Below are positions 1-5,089 of a stretch of 5,089 nt of DNA, in pieces (positions within the stretch are counted from its first letter, which is position 1; each line of letters opens with the position of its first letter). This stretch comes from Eubacteriales Family XIII. Incertae Sedis bacterium. GTDB taxonomy: Bacteria; Bacillota; Clostridia; Peptostreptococcales; Anaerovoracaceae. The stretch is from contig JAISZM010000120.1 in assembly GCA_031269205.1 (NCBI GenBank), positions 1 to 5,089 of the forward strand, given 5' to 3'. The position numbers were made by a program, and so were the translations under genes. A model generated the notes under the pieces. The model was not told the DNA's origin. It saw only the letters and a program-made list of their open reading frames with translations, and searched no databases.

Positions 1-518
1 GCAGATATTCGGATATCAGACGCATGATAGAGAGCGGCGGCGTCACGGACAGGGTCAAACGATACGCGGTCGCGATTTTCGACGTGATAGCGGACGCCGA
101 GGCAAAGGTACACGGCGCGAGGAAGGCGGACGTGGCGTTTCACGAGGTGGGCGCGGTGGATTCGGTCGTCGACATAACGGGAACGGCGATAGCGCTCGAC
201 TTGCTCGACATAGAGCGCTTCTACTGCGCCGCTCCACATGACGGGAAAGGCTCCGTCCTCTGTCGGCACGGAGTCATCCCCGTTCCCGTTCCGGCGGTCG
301 CGGAGATGGCGAAACACTCCGATATCCCCCTTGTCGTCGATGAGGACGTGAACACGGAGATGGTCACGCCCACGGGGTTCGGGATACTGAAGGGTCTCGG
401 CGCGCAATTTGAACCACGCATAGGTTTCGTCCCCGAGAAGACGGGACACGGTTTTGGAAAGAGGGACACGGGAAGGATCGGGGTTTTGCGGGTTTCGCTC
501 GGAACCGTTCATGAATAA
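1..518 (+). CDS. larC: LarC, nickel insertion protein for the nickel-pincer cofactor (3' part, LarC1 domain only)
   Basis: LarC is the CTP-dependent cyclometallase that inserts nickel into the pyridinium bis-thiocarboxylate mononucleotide, giving the cofactor of LarA-type lactate racemases and related 2-hydroxy-acid racemases/epimerases; it is cytoplasmic. The reading frame is open from base 3, so the ATG at 24 is internal: the codons before it read RYSDIRR and continue smoothly into family sequence. 171 residues are visible. Diagnostic stretches are FHEVGAVDSVVDITG, the CRHGVIPVPVPA segment, MVTPTGFGILK, and the terminal GHGFGKRD..GVLRVSLG. The protein ends right after this last stretch, where full-length LarC would continue into the C-terminal LarC2 domain. 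No LarC2 sequence follows in any frame, because the CoA-transferase gene begins 42 bases later. The family call is firm. Whether the protein works alone, with a separately encoded LarC2, or is truncated cannot be decided here. It probably shares a transcript with the genes downstream. Confidence 0.9.
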   Translation, partial: RYSDIRRMIESGGVTDRVKRYAVAIFDVIADAEAKVHGARKADVAFHEVGAVDSVVDITGTAIALDLLDIERFYCAAPHDGKGSVLCRHGVIPVPVPAVAEMAKHSDIPLVVDEDVNTEMVTPTGFGILKGLGAQFEPRIGFVPEKTGHGFGKRDTGRIGVLRVSLGTVHE

Positions 519-541
519 AACCACCCTATGCTTCAAGGGAC

Positions 542-551
542 GGGAGGAAGG
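542..551 (+). promoter_or_regulatory. Ribosome binding site of the CoA-transferase alpha gene
   Basis: GGGAGGAAGG lies nine bases before the ATG at 561. It decides the start: an in-frame ATG at 528 has no purine-rich element upstream, and the 11 extra residues it would add do not resemble family N termini. Confidence 0.85.
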
Positions 552-560
552 CTTTTTACC

Positions 561-1244
561 ATGAAAAACAAGATCGTAACGGCGGACGAGGCGGTCGCGC
601 GGATAGGCGACGGGGCGACCGTGATGGTGGGCGGTTTTATGGCCTGCGGGACGCCGGAGATACTGATAGACGCACTCGTCAGAAAAAACGTGAAGAACCT
701 CACGATAATATGCAACGACGCGGGAGTCCCGGGGCGCGGCGTCGGCAAGCTGCTCTCAAACGGGCAGATAAAAACGCTCATTGCGTCCCACGTGGGCCTC
801 AACCCCGAGGTGGCCGAGCGAATGAACACGGACGACCCCGGCGACAAATTGCACTGCAAGCTCATCCCGCAGGGAACGCTCGCGGAGCGGATACGCGCGG
901 GCGGCAGCGGCCTCGGAGGCTTCCTTACGCCCACCGGAGTTGGTACAATAGTCGCGGAAGGGAAGGAAGTCATTCGCCGGGACGGGCGAGATTATTTGGT
1001 GGAATTCCCTCTGAAAGCTGATTTTGCCCTGATTCGCGGGACAAGGACGGATACGTTCGGCAACACGGTATACAACGGTACGACACGGACGTTTAACCCG
1101 ATGATGGCGACGGCGGCAGAATATGTGATAGTGGGCGCGTGCGAGATCGTGGAAGTGGGCGACATACATCCGAACGATGTGGCGACGTCGGGCATCTTCG
1201 TGGATGCCATAGTGGGAGGTGAGAAACCATGGCCGATAGGATAG
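561..1244 (+). CDS. ctfA: Family I CoA-transferase, alpha subunit (AtoD/CtfA type)
   Basis: Alpha subunit (227 residues) of a two-subunit family I CoA-transferase, which moves CoA between a short-chain acyl-CoA and a free acid such as acetate, butyrate or acetoacetate. The protein matches E. coli AtoD (as I recall it) along its whole length, and that subunit has nearly the same size (about 220). The family signature DG-x2-hydrophobic(3)-GGF-x3-G-x-P is complete at residues 17-32 (DGATVMVGGFMACGTP). Further AtoD-like blocks are ASHVGLNPE (75-83), IPQGTLAERIRAGGSGLGGF (102-121) followed by TPTGVGT, and FNPMMA in the C-terminal third. The start at 561 is chosen for its ribosome binding site and because homologues begin MK-x-K at this point. 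The catalytic Glu sits on the beta subunit, encoded at 2236-2895 and not directly adjacent. The 3' end overlaps the next gene by 16 bases. The exact acid and acyl donor cannot be told from sequence. Confidence 0.93.
   Translation: MKNKIVTADEAVARIGDGATVMVGGFMACGTPEILIDALVRKNVKNLTIICNDAGVPGRGVGKLLSNGQIKTLIASHVGLNPEVAERMNTDDPGDKLHCKLIPQGTLAERIRAGGSGLGGFLTPTGVGTIVAEGKEVIRRDGRDYLVEFPLKADFALIRGTRTDTFGNTVYNGTTRTFNPMMATAAEYVIVGACEIVEVGDIHPNDVATSGIFVDAIVGGEKPWPIG
1214..1223 (+). promoter_or_regulatory. Ribosome binding site of the FMN dehydrogenase gene, inside ctfA
   Basis: GGGAGGTGAG is a near-perfect Shine-Dalgarno sequence five bases before the ATG at 1229. It lies within the last codons of the alpha-subunit gene, so translation of the two genes is probably coupled. 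Confidence 0.85.
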
Positions 1245-2218
1245 AAAACATCAAAGGCGTGGGTAAGTTGTTGGATGCCGGAGCGACCGCGCTGAAGGAA
1301 AAGCACATCGACTTTGTCGGCAGAGCGGAGACGAGCAACGCGGTACGCATGGCGCGAGACTATATCGATTCCCTGTCTATCGAAGTACGCATGTTGGACG
1401 CGGATCCGGCGACGACGGAAGCGGAATTTTTCGGGGAAACGTTTTCCACGCCTGTCATGCCCGCTCCTCTGTCGGGTTTGGGCGGAGTATGGCCGGACGG
1501 ACTCGTCGAGATTGCGAAAGCCGCGGTCGAAGCGAATACCGTCATGTGGATAGGGATCGGCGGCGAAAAGGAGATGGCGGACGTCGCGGCCACGGGCGCA
1601 AAATTCGTGAAGATCATCAAGCCTTACGCGAATCACGACGTGATTATCGAAAAAATCCGCCTCGCGGAAAAGTATAACGCCCTCGCCGTGGGAATCGATA
1701 CCGTCTTTGGATATGGCGCAAAGAAGGGTGATACGCTGATAATGCCCAAGCCGCTTGCTCCCGTATCCACGGCCGAACTCGTCGGGTACGTCGACGCCAC
1801 GAGGCTGCCCTTCGTCGTGAAGGGGGTTTTGAGCGTCCGGGACGCGAAAAAAGCCAAGGACGCCGGAGCGGCGGCGATCGTGGTATCCAGCCACAGCGGT
1901 TCCGTCTTGGACTACGCGGTTCCGCCGCTGCAAGTATTACCCGAAATATTCGAAACGGTCGGGGGCGGGATGTCCATCTTTATCGACGGGGGCTTTGCCC
2001 GCGGCACGGACGCCTTCAAGGCTTTGGCTCTGGGCGCGGACGGCGTGCTGTTTGGGCGCAACCTCATTCGGGCGCTCGCGGTCGGCGGCTCCGAAACCGC
2101 TTTAGCTTACCTGACCGGCGTCACGGAAGAGCTGAAGCGCGTGATGAATTTGACGGACTCGCCGTCGCCTCAAGAGATCGACTCGTCCACGATACGCGGG
2201 CAAGGTCGAAATGCTTAA
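1229..2218 (+). CDS. FMN-dependent alpha-hydroxy-acid dehydrogenase-family protein, divergent active site
   Basis: A 329-residue TIM-barrel flavoprotein of the glycolate oxidase / lactate dehydrogenase (FMN) family, whose members oxidise 2-hydroxy acids to 2-oxo acids. The C-terminal half is diagnostic: VVKGVLSVRDAKKAKDAGA (196-214) with the flavin-contacting Lys198, VVSSHSGSVLDYA (218-230) with the catalytic-type His222, FIDGGFARGTDAFKALALGA (251-270), and the FMN-phosphate GR pair at 276-277. Asp157 in GIDTV fits the family's active-site Asp. Differences: the usual SNHGGR appears as SSHSGS, so the substrate-carboxylate Arg is Ser225; the usual QLY segment appears to be IIK (129-131); and the protein is shorter than classical members (350-390), mainly at the N terminus. 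No signal peptide or membrane segment is seen, so it is probably cytoplasmic. It lies between the two CoA-transferase subunit genes, overlapping the first by 16 bases and ending 17 bases before the second. Family confident, substrate unknown; a 2-hydroxy acid or its CoA ester would suit the context. Catalogues may call such proteins lactate 2-monooxygenase or alpha-hydroxy-acid oxidising protein. Confidence 0.85.
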   Translation: MADRIENIKGVGKLLDAGATALKEKHIDFVGRAETSNAVRMARDYIDSLSIEVRMLDADPATTEAEFFGETFSTPVMPAPLSGLGGVWPDGLVEIAKAAVEANTVMWIGIGGEKEMADVAATGAKFVKIIKPYANHDVIIEKIRLAEKYNALAVGIDTVFGYGAKKGDTLIMPKPLAPVSTAELVGYVDATRLPFVVKGVLSVRDAKKAKDAGAAAIVVSSHSGSVLDYAVPPLQVLPEIFETVGGGMSIFIDGGFARGTDAFKALALGADGVLFGRNLIRALAVGGSETALAYLTGVTEELKRVMNLTDSPSPQEIDSSTIRGQGRNA

Positions 2219-2228
2219 GGAAGGAGAT
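2219..2228 (+). promoter_or_regulatory. Ribosome binding site of the CoA-transferase beta gene
   Basis: GGAAGGAGAT starts right after the stop codon of the FMN gene and ends seven bases before GTG 2236. It supports the GTG start: the ATG at 2240 is in another frame, and residues 1-10 from the GTG align with AtoA-type N termini. Confidence 0.8.
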
Positions 2229-2235
2229 AAAAGAC

Positions 2236-2895
2236 GTGGATGTTAAAAGCATAATCGCCTCCAGGGTCGCGCAGGAGCTTTCGGACGGCGACGTCGTCAA
2301 TCTCGGCATCGGTCTGCCTACGATGGTTGCGGATTTTATTCCGCCCGACATAGATATCGTGCTTCAATCCGAGAACGGTATAATGGGCATGGGCGCGGCG
2401 GCCGAACCGGGCATGGAAGATGTGGATGTCGTCAACGCGGGAGCGCAGTACGTCACGGTCAAACCCGGCGGCATGTTTTTTGACAGCGCCACGTCCTTTG
2501 GTATTATTCGAGGCGGTCATGTGGACGTGACGGTGCTGGGAGCGCTCGAAGTCGACGAGAAGGGCAATCTCGCGAACTGGATCATACCCGGCAGAATGGT
2601 GCCGGGCATGGGCGGAGCGATGGATCTCGTTGTGGGCGCGAAGAAGGTGATCGTGGCCATGACGCATACGCAGAAAGGCAAGCCTAAGATATTGAAAGAA
2701 TGTACGCTCCCCTATACGGCCGTAGGGGTGGTGAACATGATAGTGACGGAGATGGGAGTCATGACGGTAGACGACACCGGCGTCACCCTGACCGAGATTC
2801 ATCCCGATTGCAGCATAGAGGACGTGCAAGCCGCGACGGAAGCCGAGCTGAACGTCGGCGAGCATTTAAAGCCGATGGGGAGCATCGGTCTCTAA
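2236..2895 (+). CDS. ctfB: Family I CoA-transferase, beta subunit (AtoA/CtfB type)
   Basis: Beta (catalytic) subunit, 219 residues, of the same CoA-transferase as the gene at 561-1244; length is typical for AtoA/CtfB. The active-site SENG motif is intact at residues 45-48 (LQSENGIMG, 43-51). Glu46, codon 2371-2373, is the residue expected to form the glutamyl-CoA thioester. The glycine-rich GMGGAMD (124-130) is the second conserved block of the family, and NLGIGLPTMVADF (22-34) and NAGAQYVTVKPGG (67-79) also fit. Translation starts at GTG. With both signatures complete in both subunits, the enzyme should be active; acetate/butyrate/acetoacetate specificity cannot be assigned. The gene is last in the plus-strand cluster, and its final ten codons including the stop overlap the 3' end of the convergent ABC transporter gene. 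Confidence 0.93.
   Translation: MDVKSIIASRVAQELSDGDVVNLGIGLPTMVADFIPPDIDIVLQSENGIMGMGAAAEPGMEDVDVVNAGAQYVTVKPGGMFFDSATSFGIIRGGHVDVTVLGALEVDEKGNLANWIIPGRMVPGMGGAMDLVVGAKKVIVAMTHTQKGKPKILKECTLPYTAVGVVNMIVTEMGVMTVDDTGVTLTEIHPDCSIEDVQAATEAELNVGEHLKPMGSIGL
2866..2895. other. 30-base tail-to-tail overlap of the two convergent operons
   Basis: The beta-subunit gene ends with TAA at 2893-2895 on the plus strand, and the ABC transporter gene ends with TAA at 2866-2868 on the minus strand. The last nine residues of the transporter (635-643) are therefore read antisense to the end of the CoA-transferase gene. They lie beyond the point where related exporters usually finish (about SQF, residues 631-632), so the tail looks like read-on into the neighbour. 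I see no GC hairpin with a T-run here on either strand. Confidence 0.85.
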
Positions 2896-4797
2896 CGGAT
2901 CGAACTGGCTGTTGTACAGGTCGGCGTAGAATCCCCCCGCCGCAAGGAGTTCGGCGTGCGCGCCCTGCTCTATCACGTCGCCGTCGTTCATGACGAGGAT
3001 GACGTCGGCGTCCCTTATCGTCGACAGCCTGTGCGCGATGACAAAACTCGTGCGGCCTTTCTTGAGATTGTTCATGGCTTTCTGTATCAGTTCCTCCGTC
3101 CTCGTGTCGACGCTCGACGTCGCCTCATCCAGTATGAGCATCGGGCTGTCCGCGATGAGGGCGCGCGCTATCGTCAGCAGCTGGCGCTGGCCCTGCGAGA
3201 TGTTCTCGGCGTCCTCGGAGAGAACCATATCGTAGCCGCCGGGCAACGTGCGGATGAAGTGATCCACGTGCGCGGCTCGCGCAGCCTCGTAGACCTCCTC
3301 GTCCGTAGCTTCCTGCCTGCCATAACGGATATTTTCCATTATCGTACCCTTGAACAGCCACGTGTCCTGCAACACCATGCCGAAATTGCGCCTGAGGCCG
3401 TGGCGCGTCATATCCCTGATATCGCAGTCGTCAAGTTCGATAGCGCCCTCGTTCACATCGTAAAAGCGCATGAGCAACTTGACTATCGTCGTCTTGCCCG
3501 CGCCAGTCGGCCCTACGATGGCGACCGTCATGCCGGGTTCGATGCGCTGAGCGAAATCCTTTATTATGATCTTGTCCGGATCGTAGCCAAAGCGCACATG
3601 GTCGAACACGACGCGGCCGGCGACGGCGCGGAGTTCCGACGCTCCCTCCTTGTCCGGCATATCCTCGGCCTCGTCGAGAAATTCAAATACGCGCTCGGCG
3701 GCCGCGGCCGTGCTCTGCAGCATATTGGATATCTGCGCGATCATCTGCATGGGTTGCTGGAAGTTGCGCACGTACTGTATGAAGGCCTGAATGTCGCCGA
3801 CGGCTATGGAGCCGCCAGCCGCCAGAATACCGCCAAAGATCGCGACGCTCACGTAGCCGAGGTTGCCTACGAAGTTGATCACGGGCATCATGAGACCCGA
3901 GAAAAACTGGCTCTTCCACGCCGACGCGAAGAGGATGTCGTTCGTGGCGACGAATTCCTCTTTGGCGGCGTCCTCACGGTTGAACAGTTTTACTATGTTG
4001 AGGCCGCTGATCGTCTCCTCGACCTGGCCGTTCACCTTGCCCAGGTAGTCCTGCTGACTGTTGAAATACTTCTGGCTGAACTTCATTATCAGACCGATGA
4101 GTCCGAACGATATCGGCAGCGCGACGACGGCGATCAGCGTCATGACGGGACTGATGGACAGCATCATTATGAGTACGCCGATGATGGTCGCCACGCTTGT
4201 TATGATCTGAGTGATGCTCTGATTCAGCCCCTGAGCGAGCGTGTCCACATCGTTCGTGATGCGCGAGAGCACGTCTCCCGTGCTGTTCGACTCGAAGTAT
4301 TTCATAGGCATACGATGTATCTTCTCACTTATGCGCGCGCGCATCTCGAAGCCCGTCTTCTGTGTGACGCCCGACATGATCCATCCCATCGCCGCGCTGA
4401 AGATGGCGCTGATAAAATAGAGCGCGATAAGCAGGAGAAGTATATGCCATATCCGGTCGAAGTCGATGCCTCCGCCGGACGTGTATTTGGAAACGAGTCC
4501 GTTAAAAAGTTCCGTTATGGCGCTCGCGAGCACCTTGGGCCCGACGACGTTGAATACGGTGCTCACTACGGCGAAGACCGCAACGACGATGATGCTGACT
4601 CTGTATTTGCCGAGATAACGCAAAAGCGCCTTCATCGTACCACGAAAATCCTTGGCCTTCTCCGTGGATATCCCCGGCGGTCCGCCAAAAGATCCCTCCC
4701 TGCGGCGAGGGCGCCGCGAGGGCGCGCCGTTCGCGCCTGTCTGAGCGTTCGGATCCGCGTTCCGCGCGCCGTTCATCTGGCCGGATCGCGCGCTCAT
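2866..4797 (-). CDS. Heterodimeric ABC exporter, consensus-site half-transporter (TM288-like ATPase/permease)
   Basis: A 643-residue half-transporter with membrane domain fused to ATPase domain, resembling TM288 of the Thermotoga TM287/TM288 multidrug-type exporter over most of its length. Residues 1-50 are hydrophilic and rich in Gly, Asn, Arg and Pro. The membrane domain covers about 55-365, with hydrophobic segments near 67-90, 117-140, 197-215, 218-238, 303-326 and a weaker sixth after 330. The ATPase domain has Walker A GPTGAGKTT (429-437), Q-loop Gln477, signature SQGQ (534-537), Walker B LILDE (554-558) with catalytic Glu558, D-loop SSVD (561-564) and H-loop His589, so all hydrolysis motifs are present. 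The ATG at 4797 overlaps the upstream TGA as ATGA and has GGGGAGGAA eight bases ahead at 4814-4806. The partner gene supplies the degenerate half. Export of drugs, lipids or peptides is possible; the substrate is unknown. Its 3' end overlaps the convergent CoA-transferase gene. Confidence 0.93.
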   Translation of the reverse strand: MSARSGQMNGARNADPNAQTGANGAPSRRPRRREGSFGGPPGISTEKAKDFRGTMKALLRYLGKYRVSIIVVAVFAVVSTVFNVVGPKVLASAITELFNGLVSKYTSGGGIDFDRIWHILLLLIALYFISAIFSAAMGWIMSGVTQKTGFEMRARISEKIHRMPMKYFESNSTGDVLSRITNDVDTLAQGLNQSITQIITSVATIIGVLIMMLSISPVMTLIAVVALPISFGLIGLIMKFSQKYFNSQQDYLGKVNGQVEETISGLNIVKLFNREDAAKEEFVATNDILFASAWKSQFFSGLMMPVINFVGNLGYVSVAIFGGILAAGGSIAVGDIQAFIQYVRNFQQPMQMIAQISNMLQSTAAAAERVFEFLDEAEDMPDKEGASELRAVAGRVVFDHVRFGYDPDKIIIKDFAQRIEPGMTVAIVGPTGAGKTTIVKLLMRFYDVNEGAIELDDCDIRDMTRHGLRRNFGMVLQDTWLFKGTIMENIRYGRQEATDEEVYEAARAAHVDHFIRTLPGGYDMVLSEDAENISQGQRQLLTIARALIADSPMLILDEATSSVDTRTEELIQKAMNNLKKGRTSFVIAHRLSTIRDADVILVMNDGDVIEQGAHAELLAAGGFYADLYNSQFDPLETDAPHRL

Positions 4798-5089
4798 GAG
4801 GCGAGTTCCTCCCCGCTCAGCTGCGACGAGGCGATCTCCCGATAGACCTCGCAGCTCTTCAGCAGTTCCGCGTGCGAGCCGATCCCGGCCACCCTGCCCT
4901 CCTCAAGCACCACTATTTTGTCGGCGCGCAGTATGGTCGCAACGCGCTGCGCCACTATGACGACCGTCCGCCCGGACATCTCCCTGTCGAGCGCGCGCCG
5001 CAACTCCGCGTCCGTGCGATAGTCGAGCGCTGAAAAACTGTCGTCAAAGATGAATACGCTCGGATCCTTCGCCACGGCGCGCGCGATGG
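4794..5089 (-). CDS. Heterodimeric ABC exporter, degenerate-site half-transporter (TM287-like), C-terminal part
   Basis: The end of an ABC ATPase domain; the rest lies beyond the window. The frame is open to the edge, where codons before the GTG at 5075 read IARA, the usual continuation after an ABC signature motif, so that GTG is an internal Val and not a start. About 97 residues are visible. The Walker B region reads VFIFDDSFSALD: the second Asp (codon 5042-5040) stands where the catalytic Glu should be. The H-loop reads VIVAQRVAT, with Gln (codon 4949-4947) instead of His. Both substitutions are typical of the non-hydrolysing site of TM287-type subunits, as is the VAGIGSHAELL stretch near the C terminus. 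The TGA stop overlaps the ATG of the consensus subunit, so the two halves are co-translated and should pair in the membrane. Confidence 0.9.
   Translation of the reverse strand, partial: IARAVAKDPSVFIFDDSFSALDYRTDAELRRALDREMSGRTVVIVAQRVATILRADKIVVLEEGRVAGIGSHAELLKSCEVYREIASSQLSGEELAS
4806..4814 (-). promoter_or_regulatory. Ribosome binding site of the consensus ABC subunit
   Basis: On the minus strand GGGGAGGAA precedes the ATG at 4797 by eight bases, inside the last codons of the upstream ABC gene. It favours this start over the internal Met at residue 55 and shows that the second subunit can initiate independently as well as by ATGA coupling. Confidence 0.75.

Noticed and set aside
519..541. 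Possible terminator or promoter between larC and ctfA
   Set aside because: There is only a weak CCCT/AGGG pairing with no T-run, and no convincing -35/-10 pair in the 42-base gap, so read-through from larC is more likely.
528..560. Earlier ATG start for the CoA-transferase alpha subunit
   Set aside because: There is no ribosome binding site before 528, while a strong one precedes the ATG at 561, where homologues begin.
992..1933. A 313-codon open frame on the minus strand opposite ctfA and the FMN gene
   Set aside because: It spans two well-supported plus-strand genes, has an Arg/His-rich composition and shows no domain, so it is an antisense shadow.
2215..2865. A 216-codon open frame on the minus strand covering ctfB
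   Set aside because: It mirrors a gene with an intact SENG active site; its His- and Arg-rich translation carries no family motif.
2956..4845. A 629-codon open frame on the plus strand opposite the ABC exporter genes
   Set aside because: It lies antisense to a gene with complete, ordered ABC motifs. Its translation is rich in His, Arg, Asp and Val with no recognisable domain, as expected for the shadow of a GC-rich gene. It has no matching ribosome binding site.

Overview
The window is a densely coding stretch of moderately GC-rich bacterial DNA with no RNA gene, mobile element, CRISPR array or gap longer than about 45 bases. Strong GGAGG-type ribosome binding sites, an AtoDA/CtfAB-type CoA transferase, a nickel-pincer cofactor gene and a TM287/TM288-like heterodimeric ABC exporter together suggest an anaerobic fermentative bacterium, most likely a GC-rich member of the Bacillota (Clostridia). 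This assignment is inference from gene content only.

Plus strand, about 1-2895: a tight co-directional cluster. It opens with the 3' part of larC (nickel insertion for the lactate-racemase-type cofactor), which stops after the LarC1 domain. After 42 bases come the CoA-transferase alpha subunit (561-1244), an FMN-dependent alpha-hydroxy-acid dehydrogenase-family protein (1229-2218, overlapping the alpha gene by 16 bases), and the CoA-transferase beta subunit (2236-2895, GTG start). The two subunits of one enzyme are thus separated by an FMN enzyme gene. The natural reading is a 2-hydroxy-acid (lactate-like) fermentation cassette in which racemisation, oxidation and CoA transfer are linked. The FMN enzyme lacks the usual carboxylate-binding Arg, so its substrate is uncertain.

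Minus strand, 5089-2866: a two-gene ABC exporter operon read towards the first cluster. The upstream gene is cut by the window edge and shows only the end of a nucleotide-binding domain with degenerate catalytic residues (Asp for the Walker B Glu, Gln for the H-loop His). The downstream 643-residue gene is a full half-transporter with consensus motifs, joined to its partner by an ATGA stop/start overlap. Its 3' end overlaps that of the beta-subunit gene by 30 bases, tail to tail, and no terminator hairpin is evident at the junction.
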